Assembly: GCA_964020085.1 (NCBI GenBank)
Contig: OZ026598.1
Coordinates: 19,444,795-19,508,794, forward strand
Source: Micromussa lordhowensis
Lineage: Eukaryota > Cnidaria > Anthozoa > Scleractinia > Lobophylliidae
Direction of reading: 5' to 3'
DNA: 64,000 nucleotides
In this document: positions 52,194 through 62,281 of the stretch, in pieces
Numbering within the stretch: the first letter of the stretch is position 1
Layout: the number at the start of each line of letters is the position of its first letter
Made by a program: the position numbers and the translations under genes
The notes under the pieces: generated by a model
The model's input: only the letters and a program-made list of their open reading frames with translations
The model's database searches: none
What the model was told of the DNA's origin: nothing

Positions 52194-53266
52194 TTAAAAT
52201 ATTATAAATCCTTTGTTGATTTTTGTCGTGTTCGGTCAAGATCACTGGATATTCGCTTCCCTTTTTTCGGGGCTTATCATCTTTTGCTCCCTTGAGGTCC
52301 ATATAAACTGGCAAAATATATTACTTGAATTGGACAATCCAGCCCTCTTGACCGAACAAACTTGGTCAGTAGCACTACGATCTTGCTTACACAACTAAGA
52401 GGTCGAAAAAGAAAGAAAAAAAAAACACTAAAATTAGAGCTTTTCATACACCGTCAGAATTTCTGGAGTCAGCTTCCATATCTTGGCTCTTCCACGACAT
52501 AACAAAACCACCAAAAATGATCCAGAAATGTAAAAGTCCTAAAAAATTAGTGTCTATTGAAATATAGTTCTATGGAAACATCAAGTGCTGTGAACAGTTT
52601 CATATATACTTTAGAAGTTTCCATTTCGCCTCGCCCTCCCTCTCTTGAAAGCTAAGTAGGTCGGTCGATTGGTTGGTTATCAAAAAGAAAGGAAAGGATA
52701 GCCAAGGAAAAGGATTTCAAGAAATGATTTCAAAGGGGCCTAATGATTGTTAGTCCAGCTATAAGTGGGACTGCCCTTTAGAAAAAATTAACACTTACAA
52801 TATTACTTAACAGAGGAAACAGATCAGTAAGCAATTAATTGTTGTCGAAAAGGTTCAATACTGGAGTGATTACTCAATCAAGAAAACCTTTGAAAATACC
52901 AAATCAAGCAAAGAAATTGCAAAAAATAATTGTTTTTGGCAGTGGTTTATGTGTTTTTATGTCTCATTTCTATTCATGAAAGTAGAGCATCAGGTTTTCG
53001 TTCAGAGCACAGTGTATCTTTTTCTCGTTAAATTAATATTCAGTTTCACTGGACAAGGGAATTACCCTTTCCTTGTTTTCTATCAGCCTCGTTTTCATGC
53101 AGCATTGTTCAAAAACATGTGCATTTATATCTGTAGTTTTTACAATAGTTTTGTACTTGAAAAACAAACAGAAACGAAAGTAATGAATAGGCGATCAATT
53201 TTGACTCCAAAACACTAATTCTCTTTAGCTAGAAGCTGTAGCCACAGGTATCTCACCATTACCATA
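52194..53266. other. Intergenic stretch
   Basis: A small inverted repeat lies at about 52228-52370 (gtgttcggtcaagatcactg against cctcttgaccgaacaaactt), related at its ends to 37880-38060. Nothing else recognisable is seen. Confidence 0.5.
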
Positions 53267-55172
53267 TCAGTTTCGAGTGAGCGGGTCATGTGACACCATT
53301 TTAAGTTTTTCAACAAATACTATGTCCTCTTTATCAACATAATAAGGTTAAATGTACAAAGTTACCTTAAAATGGCATTTTTAAAGGACTTTTATTTTTA
53401 GCCTCGTTTCCATGTTGACGGTCGGTCTTGGAGATGGTAATAATCTGGTAAAGTGTTATTCTTTTATCATCAAAGTGAACAATTCAGCATATTTTTGGAC
53501 GATAACAGCTGGACAATATATATCTTCCTCTTTTTGACCAACGTTCCAAAAGAGGTTGATTGCTCGCAGGTGTCCTTATGGGGGCTAACTGATTTAAATG
53601 TCAAATCGGCAAATTACACGATGGGAAACGAATTATTTAAGGGAATGGATGTTAAGCAAAGTTTATTACTCACCATTAAAAGTTTGAAATTTAGATCTGT
53701 TATTTCCAACAGGTTTTCCTTGTGTTCGTTCATCAATATAATATTATCGCCTTTCATACTGGATGTAGAGCAGCTTGGCAAAGTTATAAAAATATTTTCT
53801 CCTAATTTCATTTCATCTATCTTTTTTCGATCAACCTGAAAAGTAATGAGTAATGTGGTTAAAAAAATCTGAAACAATTATTCAATCATAACACGTTTAC
53901 AAGATCTACATCTTCAGGTGGGAAATTAATGTAGTCCTGGAACAAAACACAAAAACACTCATTTGTGGCCAGTTGGAGGTAGCGTGGCCGAGTGTTTAGG
54001 GCACTGGACTTGAATCCGGAAATCTTGGCTTCAAGCCCTGCTCAGACCACTTAGCTGGAGTTGTTTCTTAGTAGATCCCAGTTTAACTTCTCGGTCATGC
54101 TTGTAAATAGCCAACTGGTCTGCCTATTATATGTATGTGTATTTTATATTTGCTTTTTTCAGTTTAAGTTTTCTTTTTTATATATGCAGTAATGATAATT
54201 AGTTTTATAATTAGTTTTTGTTTTGTATTACTTTGTAACTTTGAAGTGGCGAAATAAATATTAAATAAATAAATACAATAAGTGGCATGCCTGAGAACTA
54301 GCTAGATGCACCGACCACTATAAAATCAACATCTTAAAGCTGCCCTTAGTTATTTAAGTTAATCAAAGTTTGTTGCGTACAAAAAATACACAGAAATTGA
54401 TACACAGAGAAATAAAAAATTAAAACTGCAAACCAGTTAATGCAGCTCACACTTGCACGTGGACAACTTCAAGTTGTGCGAAACGTTCACGAGTTGTCTA
54501 GTATCCCTAGAATCGGTTTTCCTTATCGGTGTCATTTAGAACAAAACATTTGAACTACAAAAAGTTCATGTACGTGACACTAGATTGAAGGTCATAATTA
54601 CCTGTTTTTTACACTTCAGATCCCCCATCACCAGTTTGGCAATAAGTTTGTCACCTTGCGTTTTCTTCCAACAGAAGCTTTTTGAGCATACTTCCATCAA
54701 GCCTTGAGTAATTTGCTCCTTTTGAAAAAAAAAAGGAAAAGAAATTTATAATGTGGTTAAAGAACAATAACAGGACGAAAGAGACCGAGTGAACGAGATA
54801 AGCAAAGTAGAGCAGAGCAGCCGGACTAGGAGTAGACTACTTTGTTTTCCCCCTTTAGAGGGAATTTGCTAATTAGTGGCAAAACTAAAACAGTAATGAA
54901 TTAATGCTCAACTTTGCCTGATACTGTTACAGTCTGTAAGAGCTGTTGTGCCTTAAGTTAACGTTGGCTTTTTATGCCATGATAAAGTTCCATACCTGGA
55001 TGAAGGCTGATCTGCCGGATTTTTCTTTCACCCTCGTTACATACATGATAAGTTGATTGAGTGACGCTTGAGAACCAAAAAGTGGTGGCTGCACAAAGCT
55101 GAACACATCTAGATTATATAACTCGCCTTCTGCACACGCTCGTTGAGTATTTAATGGGATGTTGTCTGACAT
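53267..55172 (-). CDS. Unrecognised 183-aa protein (five exons, all phase 0)
   Basis: Exons (minus): 54996-55172, 54602-54718, 53901-53936, 53674-53835, 53267-53326. Each is a multiple of three and each junction is GT-AG. The first ATG lies just after an acceptor (tttctcagaataATG), suggesting a 5' UTR intron. The product starts MSDNIPLNTQRACAEGELYN, has LFGSQASLNQLIMYVTRVKE, then GLMEVCSKSFCWKKTQGDKL, a short 12-residue exon (DYINFPPEDVDL), then GENIFITLPSCSTSSMKGDN and LLEITDLNFKLLM, and ends KMVSHDPLTRN. There is no signal peptide, membrane span or known motif; it looks like a soluble intracellular protein. The last exon is the least certain. An SINE sits in the intron between exons 2 and 3. 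Confidence 0.55.
53975..54290 (+). repeat. tRNA-Ser-like SINE, copy 2
   Basis: Head agcgtggccgagtgtttagg, gcactggacttgaatccgga and ggcttcaagccctgc, with A- and B-box positions; tail includes aatagccaactggtctgcct and ends in aataaataaataca. It shares head and tail with the copy at 38230-38417. It lies in an intron of the 183-aa gene. Confidence 0.75.
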
Positions 55173-56522
55173 TATTCTGAGAAATTAAAACAATAAGGGC
55201 ATACATTGAGTGAGTGACGAAAAAGAAATTTAGTGAAATTATCAAGCACCTTAAAGGAAGGGTATTATTCGAGCGAATGGAATAGAAAGGGGCGAACACC
55301 TAATACCAATCTATATTATAAAAGCAGTATCCAAAAATACACTACTCAATCAATCCATGGATTGTCCTTTTGTTACTTGCGGACTTCCCAGTGAAAAAGA
55401 AGTACTTCTCAATGGCATGGAAGCGATCTTGGATATCATGGAACTTACACCCTACGAATCACTACCAAAATGTCTGGTTAAATTGCTAATTTCATGCTCT
55501 TAATACTCCTCGCTCCTTCCATCGAGTATTCACTTCCTCTCACCAGCTCAGAGGAGTTAACGTAATTTCTTGACTTTCTGGTATACGTAGAATGAAACTA
55601 CAATTCCCTACACGATTACAGATTGTGGGCATTCCGCCAGTGGTTGACAACATATAATTTTGGAAGAGCTTATAAATATCAAAATGGGACAACAAGACAG
55701 TATGATCTTTCGTTTCTCGATAACCGAGTTGGTCAATAGCCACTCTCGATGCGGATCGTCTTACAGGTTATCAAAAGTTTGTTCATAAACAAATCACAAG
55801 AAAAATACAACACAAAGGTCTAAAAATGATCGCTAAAAACAATCGTTTGTTTAGAATTATATCAAACTCATACATCAACAATGCTGTTGTTTTCCACACA
55901 CGTACGCCCAAATTATAACCAACTTGTGTCACTCGACATTTAACTTGGCCTTACCGTATGAGTTTGTGGATAACACATACATATATAAATGCGATTCGAA
56001 CTTAAAGTCACAGCTCCTTTTCACGTTGAAAATTGGTAAGTTCCGGGTTCGAGTGAAAGTGTGCCGTCACGTGAATAGGCGACAAAGGTTATGGTGTGAC
56101 TAAATTGCATAATGGTTACCTTATTTTCCACGCGGGTCGAATCCAAGCAATATTTGGTCAAACTGTACCAAAAGGTATACTTCGTCTCTAAATTGCTTAA
56201 ATGACCTCTCAAGCAACTTAGGGTTAGATAGAAAAGGTATATTAATTTAATATGCTGAATGAGCTACGTATGGATCGATGCATTATATGGTTGTTTACTT
56301 TTATCCATAAACCACTATTAAAGATTATCTAAAAAACATGTTATAATTTGTAATATTTCATTGTTAACGTCTGAGATAACTGACTGTTACTGTTGAAAAT
56401 GTCGATTAAAATATCACAATTTTGTTCATTTTACTGATAATTTTGAGTGAACTTTACATCACTATTAAAAAAAGTTTTAAATTTACATGAAAACGATTGG
56501 GCTACCCTGTTTAAATAAAGTT

Positions 56523-57095
56523 GAGCGATAAGAGAAATTAGCTTACATAATAAATGGCTATTTCAAGCGATGACCACCCTCGGTAACAGGCCTCGACCTT
56601 GCTGTGCTGTGTTCCTGTTTACGACTGAGCACATTCTGTATAAATGTGCGTGAGTTGCATGGAAGCGTGATAAGAGGAAGTCTTTATTAAAAGGTGTTAA
56701 TTCCATTGTCAGTCGCTTTTTCAGCTGTGAGCACTTGCCACAAAGAATGAGTTGTCTTTAAACGCGTCGTACAACGAAGATATTCAGTGTAAGCTCATCA
56801 TCGTACAACTCAGAGCGATAAGAGAAATTAGCTTACATAATAAATGGTTATTTCAAGCGATGACCACCCTCAGTAACAGGCCTCGAACTTGCTGTGTTGT
56901 GTTCCTGTTTACGACTGAACACATTCTGAAAAAATGTGCGTGAGTACCATGAAAGCGTGATACGAGGAAGTCTTTATTAAAAGGTGTTAATTCCATTGTC
57001 AGTCGCTTTTTCAGCTGTGAGCACTTGCCACAAAGAATGAATTGTCTTTAAACGTGTCGTACAACGAAGATATTCAGTGTAAGCTCGTCATCGTG
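56523..57095. repeat. 290-bp tandem duplication
   Basis: gagcgataagagaaattagc at 56523 recurs at 56813, and the two units stay collinear for about 285 bases with about ten substitutions (for example aacaggcctcgaccttgc against aacaggcctcgaacttgc). The second unit ends near aagctcgtcatcgtg. Confidence 0.95.
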
Positions 57096-57532
57096 ATCTC
57101 CTAGCTACATATTTATATTTCAGCAAATCCGTCCCAAGCGGTTAAGTTGATGCTATATTATGGGACGCCACGAAGAAATCACAGCACTTACCGTCTATTA
57201 AAGGCTGCTAGACTCGTTCGTGGGCTTTTTTTGGTTCTTCCTAAGATCAATTCGATTTAATTAAGCTCTTCACTTTCACGTTTTCAGTCTGCTTTCTTTC
57301 TCGTCAAGGAACAAACTCAAGAATACACTCGTCACGAGAAGAGACAAGCTAGATTCGAGTTTTTCTAATAGCTCACAGACTGAACTAGTCTATAGACCAT
57401 ATAATGTTTTAGCCTCTGCTAGGGGTCAGCCATAGGGAAAATTCCCATTCAACCTAACTGAATAATCAAATAATATATACTTCCTTTGACCGAGGGGAAT
57501 CCCCGACACAGTGAAGTCTACAGCTCTACAAA

Positions 57533-57552
57533 ACCCTAACCCTAACCCTAAG
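57533..57552. repeat. Interstitial telomere-like CCCTAA tract
   Basis: aaccctaaccctaacccta: three CCCTAA units, followed by agttagg. Cnidarian telomeres use TTAGGG. Only three units, so it may be chance. Confidence 0.6.
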
Positions 57553-58139
57553 TTAGGTCATTCTAGGGAATTTTATGATAACGAAATAGCGTTTTGATCA
57601 AGAAATTTACTCTATATTTATTTTACAACTTCTATTTTTCAACCAAATGTTGCCCTCACCTCATGTAAACTCAAAAAGAGCAAAAGCAAACTACGTCATG
57701 CGTCATGCGGTTTGTTCGGAATGTGCTTTGTTGCAGAATACGATTTTTTACGCTTTTTTAAACTTAAAAGCATTGTTTTTGTCTATTTCGAAGCAAATTG
57801 AGTCTACACTAACGGCAAATTTTAATGAGCCAGGCTGGTCTCATGCAATGAGAATCAAGGGAAAATATATTTTTTTAACACCTCAGTGCCAACGCAAGGG
57901 GATTCCCCGCCTACGCAGTTTCGAATCTTCGATCGTCAACAATGAAATTTTAATCTCGTACTCAACTAAAATGTATCACAGTTGTTGAAACAGGCGTTCT
58001 GATCGAAAAGAGTGATTTTTAAGTCGTATTTCATTCGTTTTTATTCCCAAATTGCGGGATTTTGACCAAAGGTTCTCGGCTGGATATGGAAACTGAAAGT
58101 TGCTTTGATAAGCACTCGTCGGATTCTGCGAATTCGATA

Positions 58140-58350
58140 TGGTTGACCTCCTGCCAAATGCCAGCATGTGGTCAGCATGTACGTGCTTCTTAGTCAAAAC
58201 AACTGCTGTAGGGAAAAACCCCCTAAAAGGTGCTTTGCTAGGCATTTGTTGAATTGTATGATTGTGTTTGGTTAACCTTATGGCCAATGTCAACATGTGT
58301 TCAGCTCAGATGTGCTTCGCATGCAAAACAATTTAATAAGGGAAAAAACC
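58140..58350. repeat. Diverged direct repeat, offset about 129 bp
   Basis: ggttgacctcctgccaaatg ... tgtgcttcttagtcaaaaca ... gggaaaaacccc recurs as ggttaaccttatggccaatg ... tgtgcttcgcatgcaaaaca ... gggaaaaaacccc. Confidence 0.6.
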
Positions 58351-58491
58351 CCTGTAGCAATACAAATTTGGGTGTCCTCGCATCACAAACGTCACTTTGT
58401 CATCACGCTTGTTGCAGAGAAAAGGACAAGATCGGAGAGGTGCAAATGAATTTATTTTATAATCCTGAGAACTGAAGACTAAAAGTGAGCA

Positions 58492-61400
58492 ATGCGTCCT
58501 GGTAAGTTAAACACATATCAGATTCAAATTAGTTTCATAGTCCGCACGTCTACTTAAAAAAAGACTTGCATAAATTAAGTCAAATTGGGGAATAATTGTG
58601 TTGTATGTGCATGCACCGTCCACAACTTTTAACCGTTTACAGTTTTAGCGCACCCAGTCTCTCCCTACCCCACCCCCCTCCCTCTCTCTCTCTCTTACAG
58701 TCAACTGTTCACGCGCGCGCGGTACATCGAAAGCATAAGAGGAAACGTTTTCCCATTTTATACCTTTCTTGTTCCTTTTTTAAAATTTTATTATTATTAC
58801 CTCTGTCTAGGTTCACTCTAGGGCGTGAAAAAGTATCCCGAAAGGATAGAATAGCATCAATTTTTTTTTTTTTCTGAAATACTTGACAATTTTTTTGCTC
58901 GCGTTGCCGGTGCATTATGGACCTGAGCTATCTATCATCTAGAGGTCATGTTAACGTCCACCTAGGAAACTGGTTTTACTGAGTTTTTGTTGAGTTCTCT
59001 TCCAACATCACAAGATTCAACCCACAAAAATATGCATGAAAACCCATGGCGGCTCCTGGGGGATGCTTTTAATTTGGTTGTTCGTTTCTAATCACTAGCA
59101 GCTAAAGTTGAAGATCGTAGATCTCGTTCAGTCCTGGTCAGCAGCTGTTACAAACTCTTTCGGAATGAAACCGTTTCTCCGTCGACAATCCTGATCGAAC
59201 ATTGCTGCTTGATGACCAGCGGTAACAGATGGGACATTGTTGTCAAATGCCGTCCACTTCTAAGCCTGCCAAGCATGTGGAGAAACGTCACAGAAGTTTA
59301 CCCCGATGCCAAAGTTGAAGAAAAACATAACGACGTCGAAGTGATGTTTCCATCACTAAGGGAAGATATTGAAGTTGCGGCTTTTGGAACTCCAGGAAAG
59401 GATGATCAGATAAGAATGCAGATGGCGGTCTTTGGGAGAAGGCCACCGCATGGAAGCGATTGGAGGATTCGTATTTGTCTTTTCCATGATACAGTAGCAG
59501 CATTCAAGGTAATACATTGTACGAAAACATACCACAGCGATATTCTTATTCTCACAGGTTCCTGGTTCTTATGAAAGACTTTACAGTTGTTGCCAAAACG
59601 TTTTGAGAAAACACCGCTGGCTGAATCAAAACTTTCACCGGCAAAATCTCGATTTATCCACTATTAAGATCTAAGATGTGCTCTGTAGCTTAACTCGATA
59701 AAACTCTACTTACGTTTGTTTTTTTGCTTTTTTAGTTCTATACTTTCTTTACAATTGATTCCCATTTTTCTTGACTAGTTCATTGCAAACTCAAGCTGCA
59801 TTTCTGCGCTTTATCGTTCCATTTTGTTTTATCTTTGTATAATTTCCTTTGGATTTGTAGCTGGCTATGTGGCTGTTGCTTTTGATGTTGTTGTTGCTGT
59901 GGTGATAGTGATGGTGGTTGTAGTTGTTTGGAGCTGTTGTTAAAATTGTTGTGGCAATTTATTGTTGTAATACATATACTCAGTCAAGTTGTTGTTGCTT
60001 TCAACTTCTTTAACCCCATTACAAGAACCGCACAGATTTAACTGCTTTTGCATTCATGATTTCCTTCTTATAAACAGCAGGTCTGCCAGAAAGAAGGCGA
60101 AGTGGGTAACAGACTATTGACAGCTCTCGCTGGACTGTTTGTGTCCAACAGTAATGAAGATATCAGAATCGAGTTTACTGCTCTAGAGTCCGGTTGGAAG
60201 ATCAAAGAGGGAAAAGTGAAGGTATGACAGTTCTTACTTCTCTTTTAACGAAGACATGTTCTAAAGAAATCACTCCACTGAAGTAGAAACCAGAAAACAC
60301 TTAACCGCCCATTGCACGTACCTGTTGACCAACTAATTCACTAGTATATTAAAACTTTATAAAAATGCTTTCACTGACTATATAGAGTCTAAAACTAAGC
60401 TTTCGGCTGTCAGATTAAAGCCTTCGAGGAGTAAATATGGAAAAAGTAACAACTACAAAAATAGGTGGGACTAGAAAAGAATCCAATAAAGTGTCAATAA
60501 ACTAATTATGTTAAAGATGAAACAACAACAACAATGATATCAAATGTAAGGAGAAATATATACTCGGAAAAAAATTACAGACCCACAAATTGACCCTTGC
60601 TCACCATAGAGTCTCCAGTAGCTCAGTGGTTAGAGCGTCCGACTAGATCACGGAGGGTCGTGGGTTCAAATCCCATCTGGGACTCGGAATTTTTTTCCGA
60701 GTATATATTTCTCCTTACATTTGATATCAATAAACTAATTAGCTTTTTTAAAGAATGGAGAATTGATTGGGGAGCGACCTTAAATTGTTATCTGCATGAT
60801 TTATCGAAGCAGTGTGCCATAATTCTAATGTCTTGTGAATACGAAACGAACCCTTGTCAATCACTTGAGGAGGATTTTTAAAGTCAATGGTCTGATTCGA
60901 AGACCAAACGTGTTAAGCAATGTTGGAACCTCTTGCATAAGACTGGACATTCCTCAGGTGCTCTTTTTTCCTAGTTTCAAAGCATCTGCCAGTTTTGCCT
61001 ACATAACTCCATGGGCAGTCGGCACAAGATATTTTAGTTGAAGTTCAATTTTTTTAAACTCTATATAGTCAGTGAACGTTTTTTTACAAATCTTTTCTCC
61101 TGGCTACGGTTCTTCTATTTTCAACTCACTAGTACCCAGTCTGCAGGTGCGGTGTGGGAGTGAGGTGTCTCAGAAAACATGGACCCCAGCCACAAGACCC
61201 GTCGATCGATCCAGTGTCGACTGCACTAACAAGTAGACAATAACTCTTTCCACACTCTGTCATATATGTACATATTATACATAGGTAAGTTATGCAGGAC
61301 CTTAAGCAGCTCCAAAGAAATTTTCCGCAATTCCTGGTGCAAACGGTAAAATGTTACTTCATGTACTCACAGATATATGAAGCTCTGCTCCGTAAGCCAG

Positions 61401-62281
61401 TCAGCTGTTGCTTTGGAAAGGTTTAATATACAACTTCGAAGGTCAGCTTAGACTGGAAATGCACTTTTATCTTTGAACACTACAGATCTAATGAGATAAT
61501 GTCTATTAATTCAGCTTGTTCCGTTCTTACTTTTAGACGATAAAATCAAAAGATGCATGGAACCCGCCTGAAAACTCCAATTTTCCTCAACGTGATTTCG
61601 TCATAAGTCACGTTAACAAAACAAAGCAGCAGTTCTTCTGTGGAATAACAGTATCACATGGAAATGACAGTGCCAGTACGGAAGTCGTGGCTTTATTTGA
61701 GCAGGTGACGATGAAAAAGACTTGCTTGGAAAAAAATATTAATAACGATAAGTATTGAATATCAAATAATTATATTAAAAATTATTTAAGGTTAAAGTTT
61801 GGTACAATAATTAAAACTCTTATTGAAGTGGTTCATTAGGCAGACTAAATAAACCAACCAACAAAATCCTTATCTGTACTTTTATTAAAGACAAGACGTA
61901 ACGATGCCAACCAACCGTCTAAGATTTTCAAGAAACCGAAGAGCGCTAGGATGGAGTTGATAATTGGTAAGAAGCACAACAAATAAATTTCTTGTTGAGC
62001 CTGATGCATCTTGTTTCGTTTGTGAGGTTGCAAAAATAGACAATTACGAATACATCTTGCATGCGGAATCGACTGATTATATTGAGGACAAAATAGGCGT
62101 ATTGGAGTGTTTGTAATTTTATATCTGACATTTACAACTTTCAAACCTGTGTTTGTTTTGTCAGTTCAAACGTTGAAATAATAAACATTTTATTTCTTCT
62201 CAAAAGATTCTTTTGTTGGAGACACGATCCAGAAACCAACGATTTACGATTTGCTGGGCTTACTCACTGGTGCATCGCTGA
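58492..62281 (+). CDS. UPA-domain protein resembling the ZU5-UPA part of UNC5, 268 aa (five exons)
   Basis: Exons: 58492-58501 (ATGCGTCCTG), 59099-59508, 60078-60221, 61537-61704, 62207-62281; phases 1,0,0,0; stop TGA at 62279-62281. Residues about 1-50 (VSPSTILIEHCCLM) may be a reduced ZU5 end. The rest follows the UPA pattern of UNC5, PIDD and ankyrins: QMAVFGRRPPHGSDWRIRIC, LFHDTVAAFKQVCQKEGEVG, then IRIEFTALESGWKI, WNPPENSNF, and FVISHVNKTKQQFFCGITVS. In UNC5 this block is followed by a death domain; here the last exon gives only a 24-residue tail, ILLLETRSRNQRFTICWAYS onward. There is no signal peptide or membrane span, so it should be cytoplasmic. Exon 2 has two possible acceptors three bases apart (ctag|cag|ct), both in frame. 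Known UPA domains bind ZU5 or death domains; a regulatory or decoy role is inference. Other start exons are possible. Confidence 0.6.
60535..60729. repeat. Perfect 42-bp inverted repeats enclosing a tRNA-like sequence
   Basis: Positions 60535-60576 (tgatatcaaatgtaaggaga ... cggaaaaaaatt) are the exact reverse complement of 60688-60729. The tRNA-like sequence lies between them. The phrase tcaataaactaatta occurs directly at 60494-60508 and 60727-60741, like a target duplication. The unit lies in an intron of the UPA gene. Confidence 0.9.
60609..60685 (+). tRNA. tRNA-like sequence, probably a tRNA-derived pseudogene or SINE head
   Basis: It has an exact A box (TAGCTCAGTGG), a consensus B box (GGTTCAAATCC), a D-arm gctc/gagc, a T-stem gtggg/cccat and an acceptor-like stem gagtc..ccag/ctgggactc with one bulge. 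The anticodon stem has a mismatch, and the loop ctagatc would place AGA as anticodon but without the long variable arm that serine tRNAs have. I judge it not a working tRNA, though its polymerase III promoter looks intact. Confidence 0.5.

Larger units (their letters stand above)
55173..58491. other. Intergenic stretch with tandem duplications
   Basis: It contains a 290-bp tandem duplication (56523-57095), a short telomere-like tract (57533-57552) and a diverged direct repeat (58140-58350). A frame at 57647-57988 (+) has no start context, splice sites or motifs and I do not call it. Confidence 0.45.

Noticed and set aside
56523..57095. Possible CRISPR-like repeat
   Set aside because: Only two long, directly adjacent units and a eukaryotic setting; it is a tandem duplication.
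57647..57988. 113-codon plus-strand frame
   Set aside because: No start context, splice sites or motifs; composition is like the surrounding non-coding DNA.
58254..58475. 73-codon plus-strand frame just before the UPA gene
   Set aside because: It falls in a diverged direct repeat and ends before the proposed first exon, with no splice link.
60597..60881. Open frame that reads VAQWLERPTRSRRVVGSNP
   Set aside because: This is translation of the tRNA-like sequence; the same peptide arises from many tRNA genes and is not a protein.
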